Assembly (NCBI RefSeq): GCF_038003085.1
Contig: NZ_JBBOOM010000001.1
Location: 3,968,001 to 4,032,000 of the forward strand
Direction of reading: 5' to 3'
Origin: Psychrobacillus sp. FSL K6-2836
GTDB lineage: Bacteria > Bacillota > Bacilli > Bacillales_A > Planococcaceae
Length of the DNA: 64,000 nt
The notes beneath the pieces are model-generated. The model made no database searches. It was not told where the DNA came from and saw only the letters and a list, made by a program, of their open reading frames with translations. A program made the position numbers and the translations under genes. How positions within the stretch are numbered: position 1 is the first letter of the stretch; each line of letters starts with the position of its first letter. Shown piece after piece: positions 29,435 to 38,708 of the stretch.

Positions 29435-29623
29435 CTACTTGTTGAAGTTGTTGTTGTGATTGTTGTTTAGCTCTTTATTATTATTTAAATTTTGATCATT
29501 TAGGATTTGTTCGTTTAAATTGTCAAAGTTGAAATCCTCACCGAACTCAGATCTATCATTTGGGTTGTTATTATTATTGTTATTTTTATTGCGGTTATTA
29601 ATGTTGTTGTTGTTGTTTGCCAT
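29435..29623 (-). CDS. Asparagine-rich low-complexity small protein
   Basis: 62 residues, about half of them asparagine, with a small acidic/aromatic core (SEFGEDFNFDNLNEQILNDQ). It has an excellent ribosome site (AAGGAGGTGATT) seven bases before ATG, which argues that it is expressed. No family can be named. Such proteins in Bacillales are sometimes spore-associated, but that is speculation. Confidence 0.6.
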   Translation of the reverse strand: MANNNNNINNRNKNNNNNNNPNDRSEFGEDFNFDNLNEQILNDQNLNNNKELNNNHNNNFNK

Positions 29624-29717
29624 GACTAATCACCTCCTTGGACACATTAGAATGTTCCAAATGGTTAAGAAAAATACTCGTGATTGATTTTTTATATAAA
29701 AAATTTAAACATCAAAA

Positions 29718-29743
29718 AAAGACCTTCTTTATAAGGTCAAAAA
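29718..29743 (-). terminator. Terminator-like hairpin, minus strand
   Basis: GACCTT/AAGGTC six-bp stem with TTTTTTT on the minus-strand side. No gene in a suitable place upstream on that strand was found, so this is a remnant or weak call. Confidence 0.35.
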
Positions 29744-29864
29744 TAGGAGGGTTGAGTTATTACAATTCTCTTTTGTCTTTAAGCCTGCTGTACTACTTAG
29801 TAATTTTATGCAGGAAAGCAATTTAGTGCTGGGCTAAACGTATGTAAAAAAATTATGGAAATAA

Positions 29865-30158
29865 TCACCTTCTGGAGTGGCAATGGCTCGTTTTACATTA
29901 GCGTTAAATAGAACGTTTTCTAATCAGCAAGGGGAAAGAGAAGCTGATTTCATCAACTGTTTAGTATGGAGAAAACAAGCCGAGAACGCAGCTAACTATT
30001 TGAAAAAAGTGAATCACAAATGCATTGGAAAAATCTTCATTGTTACTTGGACCGACATTAGGCATGATTATGATTGGTTGAAGCCATATGTTGATAGAGC
30101 AATAATTTTTGATGCGGAAGAAGAAAATCCAGAATATCATCAAAGAGTTTTGAATTAA
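29865..30158 (+). pseudogene. SSB core fragment joined to an unrelated C-terminus
   Basis: [18 protein letters not shown], then [20 protein letters not shown] and ANYLKK are the OB-fold core of a single-stranded DNA-binding protein. It lacks the first 25 or so residues (a stop precedes 29865). After [10 protein letters not shown] the sequence changes to a non-SSB tail ([20 protein letters not shown] ... PEYHQRVLN). The acidic SSB C-terminal tip is missing. This is a deletion fusion, unlikely to bind DNA normally. Confidence 0.75.
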
Positions 30159-30174
30159 TATATTGAATGTCCTT

Positions 30175-30197
30175 AGCATCCGTTGGGGTGCTTTTTT
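30175..30197 (+). terminator. Terminator after the SSB remnant
   Basis: AGCATCC GTTG GGGTGCT (one G-U pair) followed by TTTTTA. Confidence 0.8.
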
Positions 30198-30274
30198 AGT
30201 ACAAAAAATAAATTTTAAAGCAAATAGCATAATGAGGTGATGCCATTGATTGAAATCAAAAACAGCAAGCATTT

Positions 30275-30297
30275 GAGACTACTAAATTGGTAGTCTC
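30275..30297. terminator. Short hairpin before the PAP2 gene
   Basis: GAGACTAC (30275-30282) pairs with GTAGTCTC (30290-30297). A 15-codon ORF with a ribosome site (around 30246) ends inside it, possibly a prophage remnant. Tail is weak. Confidence 0.45.
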
Positions 30298-30430
30298 TTA
30301 TACGTAAGTAAGTTTCGAGTTAAAGTGACATTAATGTTAGATTAAACTATTTAATGTCATCATAATCGATGGTTCATTGATATCTTTTTTTCTTATAATA
30401 GATGTATAAAGCTTAAAAGGAGAGAGTGTC

Positions 30431-31036
30431 TTGAATATATCGGAAATAAATAATGATTTATTCAGAATAATTAATGGTCTAGGGAAAGAATTTCAATACA
30501 TCAATTTACCAATGATTATTGTTGCTAAATATACAGTTTTTTTCTTAGCAATTTTTGTTATTTTGTTCTGGTTTACCAAAAATAAAGAAAATAAAACAAT
30601 GCTCGTTTGCGCAAGTGTTGCTTTCATTTTGGCTGAAATTATAGGGAAATTTACAGGATTATTGCATTTTAATAACCAACCATTTGCTGTCTTTGCAGAT
30701 ACGAATCAGTTAATAGAAAAAGCAATAGATAATTCTTTTCCTAGCGATCATACTATATTATTCTTTTCATTTTGTATGTCATTTTGGTTGTTTAAAAAAG
30801 GGAAATGGATTGTCTGGATTTTATTAGCTATATTAGTCGGCGTTTCACGTATTTGGGTAGGCGTTCATTATCCATTAGATGTTATTGTAGGTGCTTTTAT
30901 TGGTATTGTTTCTGCAATAATAATTTACTTTACAGTTTCAAAATTAACAATAATAACAACTGTAATTGCTATATACGAATCCATTGAAAAAGAAATCACT
31001 AGCAAATTTCGTAAATCTTTAAAATCTAAAGTTTAG
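30431..31036 (+). CDS. PAP2 family phosphatase, probable undecaprenyl-diphosphatase (BcrC-like)
   Basis: A 201-residue membrane protein with about six helices and phosphatidic-acid-phosphatase signatures: SFPSDHTILFF (motif 2) and SRIWVGVHYPLDVIVGA (motif 3, catalytic His). Motif 1 is atypical (KFTGLLHFNNQPF). The BcrC group dephosphorylates undecaprenyl pyrophosphate and gives bacitracin resistance. TTG start after AAAGGAGAGAG. It seems intact and could be useful cargo of the island; the exact substrate is inferred. Confidence 0.8.
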   Translation: MNISEINNDLFRIINGLGKEFQYINLPMIIVAKYTVFFLAIFVILFWFTKNKENKTMLVCASVAFILAEIIGKFTGLLHFNNQPFAVFADTNQLIEKAIDNSFPSDHTILFFSFCMSFWLFKKGKWIVWILLAILVGVSRIWVGVHYPLDVIVGAFIGIVSAIIIYFTVSKLTIITTVIAIYESIEKEITSKFRKSLKSKV

Positions 31037-31106
31037 ATGGGCAAACTAAAGTCATTGTGATTTTGCTAGCAATGAAATTGTCTGTAAAAAATGAAATATT
31101 AAGGAT

Positions 31107-31421
31107 ACAATGGGGAAAGGGTAATCCGTACTTTAAAAGTCACATCCAATACACATCGTTTGCAAGGGTGGTCGTGGTTCTGGTAAATCATCAGATGTAG
31201 CGCATATTATTGTCCAATTGCTTATGCGTTATGCAGTAAATGCATTGGGAATAGGTAAAGTAGATAATACTATCGAAACCTCCATTTTCGAACAAATGAA
31301 GTGGGCTATTAATGAGCAAGGTGTAGGTCATTTATTTAAAATAAACAAGTCTCCTATGAGGATTACCTATTACCACGAGGTAATTACATGATTTTTAGGG
31401 GTGCTCAAGATCCAACGAGGA
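31107..31421 (+). pseudogene. Phage terminase large subunit fragment, frameshifted
   Basis: Three frames together read GNPYFKSHIQYTS, then CKGGRGSGKSSDVAHIIVQL (Walker A), VDNTIETSIFEQMKWAINEQ and, after another shift near 31364, LPRGNYMIFRGAQDPTR. This is the N-terminal ATPase part of a Terminase_3 type protein. The rest of the gene is gone, and the sequence then runs into an opposite-strand fragment. Confidence 0.8.
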
Positions 31422-31427
31422 CCTGGG

Positions 31428-31600
31428 CAATGCTTCAGGTAAAGCGATGCGATGGTTGGGGGCATATCTTCCTCAATTGTCTGTACACCCACATCAACAC
31501 TACGCAATGTGGCAGCGGTTGTCTCACCTCTAGCTATAGATGTAAGTAATTCAAGTATCTCCTGTTGGTCAGCTACACGTTCTGACTTTAACTCTTCCAT
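31428..31600 (-). pseudogene. Phage terminase small subunit fragment
   Basis: Minus strand SERVADQQEILELLTSIARG and GETTAATLR match the middle region of phage small terminase subunits. The frame continues a little upstream of the ATG without a start, so it is a fragment. It now faces the large-subunit remnant, whereas the two genes normally run in the same direction. Confidence 0.6.
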
Positions 31601-31628
31601 GCGATTCTCTATATAAGATTTTACGTAG

Positions 31629-31660
31629 AAAACTCAACTCTAATTGTTGAGTTTTTTATT
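31629..31660 (+). terminator. Hairpin with T-run
   Basis: AAAACTCAAC (31629-31638) pairs with GTTGAGTTTT (31646-31655), with T residues beyond. Confidence 0.75.
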
Positions 31661-31844
31661 TTGGTGTCGTTCTTGGAACGTTAAACACAGCAAAAGCTAA
31701 CGCTATTTTTATGTCAAAAAGTTGTTAAAGGTATGATCCTCCTTTTTGTCGAAATGAGTAGATAGAAAGAAGGGGAAATCTTGACTATATTTAAGAATTT
31801 ACCAGAAAGTTCAATAGCTTATCTAATCACTTTTATTCCAGTTA

Positions 31845-32507
31845 TTGTTTGTAATAAAGCTAGTAATAGACAATTGGGGAATAACAGATTTAGAAAAATT
31901 ACGCTTAAGCAATATTAAAAAATTTCAAATAGCGTTTACTAAGTACATTTTTATAGGTATAACTTTTGTTGCAACCATGTTTATAATGCTTGTTCTTTCT
32001 GATCAGTTCAATGAAATAGAAGGAAATTTGATTTATGGTATGTTAGCAGTTTTCTTCATTATTTTTATTGTCGCTACCTTTATAGCCGAAAAGATAATAA
32101 CATTTGTCGCTTCGCTACTTTCTTTTAGGTATGAATATCACATCGTAAATGATCAAGGTGAATCTGTTTATAGAATAATAAAGTTGAGTGCGAATAATTC
32201 CTTGTTGGTTGAGTGGGACGGTATTGAGGAGTTTTTGGATAGTAAATTAAATAGGCGGTATAAAAAAATTCGGATTAAAGATAATACTCTTGAAGAATTT
32301 TATGCCAGTAAAAAGTCGGGAATTTTTATTATTGGACTTTCTATTTTAAGTTTCGGGTTATTTCTTCTTATGGTTTTTACAATTGATTGGTGGCAATTTA
32401 GCTTTTTTCTGGCTTTCATTATTGCTCTAGTTTTCACATTAATTCTTTTACTTAATAAAAATGAGTATAAAAAGAATAACATAAGTGAAGCAAACAGCGA
32501 TATTTAG
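31845..32507 (+). CDS. Membrane protein, unknown; N-terminus probably frameshifted
   Basis: About 220 residues with four hydrophobic helices in two pairs (near 32-52, 64-92, 160-178 and 182-203) around a soluble middle (DQGESVYRIIKLSANNSLL). Upstream, TTG at 31781 with an AAGGGGAAA ribosome site encodes MTIFKNLPESSIAYLITFIP in another frame, which stops soon. A single-base change near 31845 would join them, so the true gene likely starts at 31781 and is broken. No family recognised. Confidence 0.55.
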   Translation: MFVIKLVIDNWGITDLEKLRLSNIKKFQIAFTKYIFIGITFVATMFIMLVLSDQFNEIEGNLIYGMLAVFFIIFIVATFIAEKIITFVASLLSFRYEYHIVNDQGESVYRIIKLSANNSLLVEWDGIEEFLDSKLNRRYKKIRIKDNTLEEFYASKKSGIFIIGLSILSFGLFLLMVFTIDWWQFSFFLAFIIALVFTLILLLNKNEYKKNNISEANSDI

Positions 32508-32582
32508 AGCCGGTATCAAAGTTGCAGTTATTTTATCGAATTCGTAAAATAGAGATAAGATCTAAACTCTGGGAGGAATTAT

Positions 32583-32948
32583 ATGAATTATCATTCTATT
32601 AATCTAAGTGAGAAATTGTCCAAATTCAGTGAACACTGGTCACCCAAAGTTGTTAGTGAAATGAATAACTATCAGTTTAAGCTAGTCAAGATTTTGGGGG
32701 ATTTTGTTTGGCACGATCATAAAGACACCGATGAGGCATTCATCGTAATAGACGGCGAAATGTCCATCGCATTCCGCGATGGAGAGGTTAAACTCTCCAA
32801 AGGGGAAATGTATGTGATACCAAAAGGTGTGGAGCATAAGCCTTATGCTGAAAAGGAATGCCATATAATGCTTGTAGAGCCTAAAGGTGTAGTTAATACT
32901 GGTGAAACTAGTTCTGAAATAACTGCTGAAAACAATGTATGGATTTAA
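32583..32948 (+). CDS. Cupin domain protein
   Basis: A 121-residue single-domain cupin. Motif 1 is WHDHKDTDEAFIVIDGEM, with His, His and Glu metal ligands; motif 2 is LSKGEMYVIPKGVEHKPYAE, with the second His. The beta-barrel could bind a metal and act as an isomerase, dioxygenase or sensor; nothing nearby tells which. Good GGGAGGAATT ribosome site. It looks intact within the decayed island. Confidence 0.85.
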   Translation: MNYHSINLSEKLSKFSEHWSPKVVSEMNNYQFKLVKILGDFVWHDHKDTDEAFIVIDGEMSIAFRDGEVKLSKGEMYVIPKGVEHKPYAEKECHIMLVEPKGVVNTGETSSEITAENNVWI

Positions 32949-33032
32949 ACTAATTAGTTAGTTACTTACTTACTTACTTTCTCTGAAACAACATACCCGA
33001 TTACGGGTGCTTTAGTTTCATAAGCTTTATTA

Positions 33033-33059
33033 AAGTCAACAGTGATCTGTTGGCTTTTT
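33033..33059 (+). terminator. Terminator after the cupin gene
   Basis: AAGTCAACAG (33033-33042) TGAT-region loop with CTGTTGGCTT (33047-33056), one G-U pair, then Ts. A TTAC tetranucleotide run (32961-32979) precedes it. Confidence 0.75.
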
Positions 33060-33105
33060 CTGACGCAGTCGGAACATTATGTGACGTAAAAAGTAGCATA
33101 AGCTT

Positions 33106-33270
33106 TTATGTCTTCCGTTTAATTGGATATCTGTTGTACAAATATGCACCAAAACAACCAAAGTAGTAGGATATTAATACAATGGCAATGGTTCCGAAAT
33201 TAAATATTTCATAACCAAAGATTAATTGATTCATAATTTCATTAGGTAAGGTATACCACATGATAGGAAT
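33106..33270 (-). pseudogene. Fragment of a membrane protein
   Basis: Minus strand encodes NFGTIAIVLISYYFGCFGAY and LYNRYPIKRKT, one hydrophobic helix with a basic end, like the C-terminus of a membrane protein. The upstream part runs into unrelated sequence, so it is probably a remnant. Confidence 0.35.
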
Positions 33271-33277
33271 ACTGTCT

Positions 33278-33424
33278 AAAAAATGCGGTTTTTTAGATGA
33301 AGCAGAAGAAGCTTTTAACAATGCGATTCTCGTATTTACCTTAATTAAAGATCAACAGAATTTAAATATAGCAAAACAGATTTATCAAATCTTTAAACTT
33401 TTATTTATACTAAAAGCACATTAG
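33278..33424 (+). pseudogene. TPR-like C-terminal fragment
   Basis: An open frame without a start encodes GFLDEAEEAFNNAILVFTLI followed by QQNLNIAKQIYQIFKLLF, similar in style to the last tetratricopeptide helices of Rap- or regulator-type proteins. Too short to name. The gap 33425-33542 holds nothing further. Confidence 0.35.
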
Positions 33425-33542
33425 AGCTTTAGTATCCATTTTGTTATTCATTGAAGCTAGATGAGATTGTAGATTGTAACAATAATGAATAAAAAGGACT
33501 TTTCTTGCTCATCTCGAATTGATATCTAAAAGGGGTGAGCTA

Positions 33543-33665
33543 ATGAAAAAGTATTCTGTTTATCTTTCAATCCATCCACCATTTCAATTGATGTATGGAA
33601 CAAGTTTGCAATCAGATGTGAAGCCTAAAAAGATTAATGAGGCCGTCCTCAAAATAGGTGATTAG
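33543..33665 (+). CDS. 40-residue ORF, unknown
   Basis: MKKYSVYLSIHPPFQLMYGT and 20 further residues, with a good AAAAGGGGTGAG ribosome site. It has a basic start and moderate hydrophobicity. A weak hairpin (CCACC/GGTGG) follows at 33724-33747. Could be a small peptide gene or a remnant. Confidence 0.4.
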   Translation: MKKYSVYLSIHPPFQLMYGTSLQSDVKPKKINEAVLKIGD

Positions 33666-33901
33666 TATTTTAATTCAGCGAATATAAGCGAATATATAAT
33701 AGAAGAAAATATATGAGAAAACCACCAACCAGTAATGGAAGGTGGATTATTTTATTTAACAGAATATAAACAACGCCTGTCCGAATTGTTTTTTGTTCCC
33801 CCAAAAACTCCCCCCAATTCATTAGTTTTCTTTGGAGGTAAACGAAAAGCACGAATCAGTCAGTATTCATAAAAACATTGGTATATCAAGGATTCATAAT
33901 T

Positions 33902-33930
33902 TTGATTGTAGGGTTTCAATATGCTACAAT
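33902..33930 (+). promoter_or_regulatory. Promoter of ccpN-ppsR
   Basis: TTGATT (33902-33907), 17 bp, TACAAT (33925-33930). It is 31 bp before the ccpN start. Confidence 0.65.
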
Positions 33931-33947
33931 ATTTCAGTATGAAGTAT
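33928..33947 (+). other. Candidate right attachment site of the island
   Basis: AATATTTCAGTATGAAGTAT is an 18/20 match to 24233-24252. It overlaps the end of the ccpN -10 region, so integration here would leave the ccpN promoter intact. Confidence 0.55.
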
Positions 33948-33961
33948 AACACTTTGAGGCG

Positions 33962-34600
33962 GTGAGTCCAATCGAACTCAACAAACGGCAAAATGAAATT
34001 TTGGACATAGTAAAAGGAAATGGTCCTATCACTGGCGAACAAATTGCAGAACGACTTAACTTAACTAGATCCACATTACGTCCAGATCTAGCTATATTAA
34101 CGATGGCTGGCTTTTTAGATGCTCGTCCACGTGTGGGGTACTTTTATTCTGGCAAAAAAACAAGCCAAGCAATTTCAGATAATATAGCACAAATGATGGT
34201 GAAGGATTTTCAATCAATACCAGTAGTTGTTGATGAAAGTATGACGGTGTATGATGCTATTTGCCATATGTTTTTAGAGGATGTAGGGTCATTATTTGTA
34301 TTAGATAAAAACTCATTTCTTTCAGGGGTTCTTTCAAGAAAAGACTTTTTACGAACAAGTATTGGCAACCAAGATTTAAACAAAATTCCAGTACATATGA
34401 TTATGACAAGAATGCCTAACATTACGTATTGTTTGAAAGAGGATACACTTTTTGAAGTGGCCAAAAAATTAATGAATCGTCAAATCGATTCGTTACCTGT
34501 TGTCAAAGAAGAAAAAGACGGGTTAGAAGTAATTGGCAGAATTACAAAAACTAATATTACTCGGGCCTTTTTATCATTAGCCGATGACCATGATCTATAA
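33962..34600 (+). CDS. ccpN: Transcriptional repressor CcpN
   Basis: CcpN represses gluconeogenic genes (gapB, pckA in B. subtilis) under glycolytic conditions. The N-terminal HTH ([37 protein letters not shown]) is followed by [10 protein letters not shown] and two CBS domains (about 80-135 and 145-205) that sense nucleotides. GTG start at 33962 agrees with the B. subtilis N-terminus. It forms an operon with ppsR, 11 bases downstream, as in B. subtilis. Confidence 0.95.
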   Translation: MSPIELNKRQNEILDIVKGNGPITGEQIAERLNLTRSTLRPDLAILTMAGFLDARPRVGYFYSGKKTSQAISDNIAQMMVKDFQSIPVVVDESMTVYDAICHMFLEDVGSLFVLDKNSFLSGVLSRKDFLRTSIGNQDLNKIPVHMIMTRMPNITYCLKEDTLFEVAKKLMNRQIDSLPVVKEEKDGLEVIGRITKTNITRAFLSLADDHDL

Positions 34601-34611
34601 GGAGTGAAACG

Positions 34612-35421
34612 ATGAAAATGCTAAACCTGTTTATAGTCTCGGATTCTATAGGAGAAACGGGCGAACTAGTAGCAAAAGCGGCAATAAGTCAGTTTAGACC
34701 TGGTCTACAGCATACTAAATTTAAGAGATTTACTCATATTGATTCTTTAGACCACATTAAAGAGATTACAGAACTTGCTAAAGAGCAAGGGGCAATAATT
34801 TTGTATACACTTGTGCAAACTAAAATGCGTCAAGCATTAATAGAATATTGTAAGTTATACAATTTAGAATCTGTTGATCTAATAGGGCCTGTTATCAATC
34901 TATTCGAAAAAGAATTAGATGAAAAACCTTTTGAAGAACCTGGTTTAGTAAGGAAGTTAGATGAAGACTACTTTAAAAAAATTGAAGCAATTGAATTTGC
35001 AGTAAAATATGATGATGGAAGAGATCCTAGAGGTTTACTCCAAGCCGATATAGTTCTTATAGGGGTATCAAGAACTTCTAAAACGCCATTGTCACAGTAT
35101 TTGGCGAACAAAAGATTCAAAGTAGCAAACGTACCACTTGTACCAGAAGTAGAACCACCAGAGCAACTTTTCCAAGTAGACCCAGCTAAATGTGTAGGAT
35201 TAGTCATTACACCTGAAAAACTAAATTCTATTAGAAAAGAAAGATTAAAAGCAATTGGTTTAAATGATGATGCAAGTTATGCTAAAATAGAAAGAATCAA
35301 TGAGGAAATTATCCACTTTGAAAAAATCGCTAAAAAAATAGGTTGTATAGTAATTGATGTGACGAACAGAGCGGTGGAAGAGACTGCTAATGTAGTAATC
35401 AATCATATTCAACAAAAATAA
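34612..35421 (+). CDS. ppsR: Pyruvate, phosphate dikinase / PEP synthase regulatory protein
   Basis: A 269-residue DUF299-type bifunctional kinase/pyrophosphorylase (B. subtilis YqfL). The N-terminus [17 protein letters not shown] and the P-loop [16 protein letters not shown] (about residue 150) are family hallmarks, as is [11 protein letters not shown]. Related proteins inactivate and reactivate PPDK or PEP synthase by phosphorylating a threonine. The pairing with ccpN links it to gluconeogenic control; the target enzyme is not in this window. Confidence 0.95.
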   Translation: MKMLNLFIVSDSIGETGELVAKAAISQFRPGLQHTKFKRFTHIDSLDHIKEITELAKEQGAIILYTLVQTKMRQALIEYCKLYNLESVDLIGPVINLFEKELDEKPFEEPGLVRKLDEDYFKKIEAIEFAVKYDDGRDPRGLLQADIVLIGVSRTSKTPLSQYLANKRFKVANVPLVPEVEPPEQLFQVDPAKCVGLVITPEKLNSIRKERLKAIGLNDDASYAKIERINEEIIHFEKIAKKIGCIVIDVTNRAVEETANVVINHIQQK

Positions 35422-35435
35422 TTTGGAAGATTTTT

Positions 35436-35466
35436 AAACCGATTCACAATTGTGAAAAGGTTTTTT
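35436..35466 (+). terminator. Terminator after ppsR
   Basis: AAACC plus TTCAC (35436-35447) pair with GTGAA plus GGTTT (35452-35463), then TTTTTT. Confidence 0.8.
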
Positions 35467-35637
35467 CTATTGTGTATCGAATAAATAAAGATAGATTAAT
35501 ATTTTAAAATGTTTTATAATAGTTATTTGTGGAAAATAACTATTATGAAATTATTTATATGATTTTTTTGTCGATTCTTGCAGGATTTTTCTTTCCTTTC
35601 ACGAATTATTAAAGTAGCAAGCAAAGATGGTGAAAAA

Positions 35638-37467
35638 GTGTCAGGTCGTATAGAAGAAGAGGTAATCGAACAAGTTAGAAATAACAATGATATTGTCGAC
35701 GTTATAAGCGAATATGTTCAACTCACGAAAAGAGGTCGAAACTATTTTGGTTTATGTCCTTTTCATGGTGAACAGACACCATCTTTTTCAGTAACACATG
35801 AAAAGCAAATTTTTCATTGCTTTGGTTGTGGAGCTGGTGGAAATGTAATTACATTTTTGATGGATATTGAAAATCTCTCTTTTCAAGATGCTGTTAGTAA
35901 ACTTGGTAGTCGAATTGGTTTGACTATTGAAGAAAGTTCTTCTGGCGATACAGAGTCAAAAGCACCTGTGTCAAAAGAGATTTCCTTAATGAAAAAAGCG
36001 CATGAGTTTGCAAGTGACTATTTTCATCATTTACTGCTTCATACAGAGGAAGGAGAAAATGCATTACATTATCTCGAAGAAAGAGGGTTTTCTAGAGAGA
36101 TTATCGAAAAGTATAAAATAGGATGGTCCCTGCCAAAATGGGATGCATTAACTACGTTACTTGAACGTAAAGGTATGGATTTACAAGAAATTGAGAAAAC
36201 TGGTCTCATTATCCGAAAAGAAAATGAATTAAAGTATTTCGATCGGTTTCGTGGGAGAATTATGTTCCCAGTTTTTGATGAAACTGGCTCTGTGATTGCC
36301 TTTTCCGGTAGAATTCTTGAAAAGAATGAAAATGAAGCAAAGTATCTAAATAGTCCAGAATCTCCAATATTCCAAAAAAGCCAGGTGCTTTATAATTTAG
36401 ATAAAGCAAGATTAGACATTCGAAAACAACGTAATGTGATCGTTTTTGAAGGTTTTCTTGATGTTATTGCTGCATCTAAGGCAGGTATTGAGAATGGAAT
36501 TGCAACTATGGGTACCGCATTGACGTCTTCTCATATAACCAAACTAAATAGGCTTACTTCTCATGTCACGCTTTGTTTTGATGGCGATCGTGCCGGTATG
36601 GAGGCAGCTAAAAAAGCTTCTACAGCTATGCAGGCCCATCAGATACAAACGGAAATTGCAATTATTCCAGATGCAATGGATCCGGATGACTATATTAAAA
36701 ATTATGGGGAAGAAGCATTTCGAACAAAGATTATTGAAAAGCCACATTCCTATTTATCATTTATGATGATTGTTTCAAAAAGAGACAAAAATTTTAATAA
36801 TGAAAATGATACTTTACAGTATATCCAAGAGATATTGGAAATACTGAGTGATAGAAGTTCTTCAGTTGAACGGGATTTGTATATTCGTCAACTTTCACAA
36901 GAAACTAATGTATCAGAAGAAGCTATTTACCAACATTTACGTAAAATTCAAGGAAAAAAAGCAAAACAATCTAAGCAGGAGTCTTCTATTCCTTTAACAA
37001 TTAAACCAGAAATGACGAAGTTAAAGAAAGCGATAACCGCAGACGAAAGAGCAGAGCGACTATTACTTTCCCATATGCTTCATAATCCTAGCGTAATTGA
37101 TATTGCAAGAAGGAATTTGGAAGATCAATGTTTTATCAGAGATGCTTATGAAGTCGTATTTGTTCGATTAACTGGATTTTATGAAGAGTATCCAGATGGT
37201 GACTATCAACGATTTTTGGAAGTATTAAATGATGCGGAGTTAAGAAAAATAGTAATGGCAGCAGCGCTCTCAGAACGTGATCCAGAGCATGAAACAGAGG
37301 AAGTCATGGACTGTTTGCGCCATATACGAAAATACCGGATTGTGCAAATGATTGATCAAAAGCTATATGAACAAAAAGAAGTGCTGAAAATGGGAGATGA
37401 AGCAAAAGCTTTAAAACTTGCTCTAGAGCTCATTCAGTTAAAAAATTCATTAGCAACTTGTGAGTAA
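35638..37467 (+). CDS. dnaG: DNA primase DnaG
   Basis: Synthesises RNA primers at the replication fork. An N-terminal CHC2 zinc finger ([25 protein letters not shown]) is followed by the RNA polymerase core with [10 protein letters not shown] and the Toprim motif [12 protein letters not shown]. The C-terminal DnaB-interacting domain is last. The GTG at 35638 ([12 protein letters not shown]) gives 609 residues, near B. subtilis DnaG; the in-frame TTG at 35578 adds 20 atypical residues. The ribosome site is weak. rpoD follows after 28 bases. Confidence 0.93.
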   Translation: MSGRIEEEVIEQVRNNNDIVDVISEYVQLTKRGRNYFGLCPFHGEQTPSFSVTHEKQIFHCFGCGAGGNVITFLMDIENLSFQDAVSKLGSRIGLTIEESSSGDTESKAPVSKEISLMKKAHEFASDYFHHLLLHTEEGENALHYLEERGFSREIIEKYKIGWSLPKWDALTTLLERKGMDLQEIEKTGLIIRKENELKYFDRFRGRIMFPVFDETGSVIAFSGRILEKNENEAKYLNSPESPIFQKSQVLYNLDKARLDIRKQRNVIVFEGFLDVIAASKAGIENGIATMGTALTSSHITKLNRLTSHVTLCFDGDRAGMEAAKKASTAMQAHQIQTEIAIIPDAMDPDDYIKNYGEEAFRTKIIEKPHSYLSFMMIVSKRDKNFNNENDTLQYIQEILEILSDRSSSVERDLYIRQLSQETNVSEEAIYQHLRKIQGKKAKQSKQESSIPLTIKPEMTKLKKAITADERAERLLLSHMLHNPSVIDIARRNLEDQCFIRDAYEVVFVRLTGFYEEYPDGDYQRFLEVLNDAELRKIVMAAALSERDPEHETEEVMDCLRHIRKYRIVQMIDQKLYEQKEVLKMGDEAKALKLALELIQLKNSLATCE

Positions 37468-37495
37468 CTATCCGGTAGTAAAAGGAGGAATTCTT

Positions 37496-38620
37496 ATGGC
37501 GGACAAGTCCGAACGTACAAAAGAAACAGATATCGAATTATCATTAGAAGAGGCAAAAAAACAATTAATCGAATTAGGTAAAAAAAATGGTGAGTTAACA
37601 TATCATGATATTGCGGAAAAATTAGCTCATTTCGAACTTGAATCAGATCAAATCGAAGAGTTCATTGACAATCTGGAAGGTAGAAATATTGAACTTAGCC
37701 GTAAAGATGGTGATGAAGAAGATTTAGATCGTTTGATGAAAGGGAAAGAAGAGACCTTTGATCTAAATGATTTAAGTGTACCTCCTGGCGTCAAGATCAA
37801 TGACCCCGTTCGAATGTACTTGAAGGAAATTGGACGAGTGGATTTACTAAAAGCTTCTGAAGAGGTTGCTCTTGCTGAGCGAATTGAGCAGGGGGATGAA
37901 GAAGCTAGAAAACGTCTAGCGGAAGCAAACCTTCGATTAGTTGTAAGTATTGCAAAACGTTATGTTGGGCGCGGAATGCTATTTTTAGATCTTATCCAAG
38001 AAGGTAATATGGGGCTCATCAAAGCTGTAGAGAAATTTGATCATCGTAAAGGATTCAAGTTTAGTACTTACGCAACGTGGTGGATTCGTCAAGCAATCAC
38101 ACGTGCTATTGCAGACCAAGCTAGAACAATCCGTATTCCTGTGCATATGGTAGAAACAATAAACAAATTAATACGTGTTCAGCGCCAATTATTGCAAGAT
38201 TTAGGTCGTGAACCTTCACCGGAAGAAATCGGGGAAGAAATGGACTTGCCAGCAGAAAAAGTTCGTGAAATATTAAAAATTGCTCAAGAACCTGTTTCTT
38301 TAGAAACTCCTATTGGGGAAGAGGATGACTCTCATTTAGGTGATTTTATAGAAGATGCAGATGCACAGTCTCCTTCTGATCACGCTGCCTATGAGCTTCT
38401 TAAAGAGCAATTGGAAGATGTCTTAGATACACTAACAGACAGAGAAGAAAACGTATTACGCTTGCGTTTCGGCCTGGATGATGGTCGTACAAGAACCCTT
38501 GAAGAGGTTGGAAAAGTATTTGGAGTTACGCGTGAGCGTATTCGTCAAATCGAGGCAAAAGCATTACGAAAACTGCGTCACCCTTCTAGAAGTAAACGTC
38601 TGAAAGACTTTTTAGAGTAG
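37496..38620 (+). CDS. rpoD: RNA polymerase primary sigma factor (sigma-A)
   Basis: The housekeeping sigma factor, 374 aa from the ATG at 37496, which has a perfect AAAGGAGGAATT ribosome site; a GTG at 37460 is unlikely. Region 1.2 ([16 protein letters not shown]), region 2 ([20 protein letters not shown] and [15 protein letters not shown], -10 recognition), region 3 and region 4 ([20 protein letters not shown], the -35 HTH) are all clear. It forms the macromolecular-synthesis operon with dnaG. Confidence 0.98.
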   Translation: MADKSERTKETDIELSLEEAKKQLIELGKKNGELTYHDIAEKLAHFELESDQIEEFIDNLEGRNIELSRKDGDEEDLDRLMKGKEETFDLNDLSVPPGVKINDPVRMYLKEIGRVDLLKASEEVALAERIEQGDEEARKRLAEANLRLVVSIAKRYVGRGMLFLDLIQEGNMGLIKAVEKFDHRKGFKFSTYATWWIRQAITRAIADQARTIRIPVHMVETINKLIRVQRQLLQDLGREPSPEEIGEEMDLPAEKVREILKIAQEPVSLETPIGEEDDSHLGDFIEDADAQSPSDHAAYELLKEQLEDVLDTLTDREENVLRLRFGLDDGRTRTLEEVGKVFGVTRERIRQIEAKALRKLRHPSRSKRLKDFLE

Positions 38621-38627
38621 AATGGAA

Positions 38628-38652
38628 GGCATCCACTGCGGATGTCTTTTTC
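38628..38652 (+). terminator. Terminator after rpoD
   Basis: GGCATCC (38628-38634) pairs with GGATGTC (38640-38646), one G-U, followed by TTTTT. Confidence 0.85.
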
Positions 38653-38708
38653 TATATTCTATAAATCCTATATAATACTGGTTTTACCAGATGAAAAGAG
38701 GACTAGAT

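Noticed and set aside
29638-29826. Plus-strand ORF after the Asn-rich gene
   Set aside because: It starts on the complement of a ribosome site and crosses a terminator-like hairpin; composition is not protein-like.
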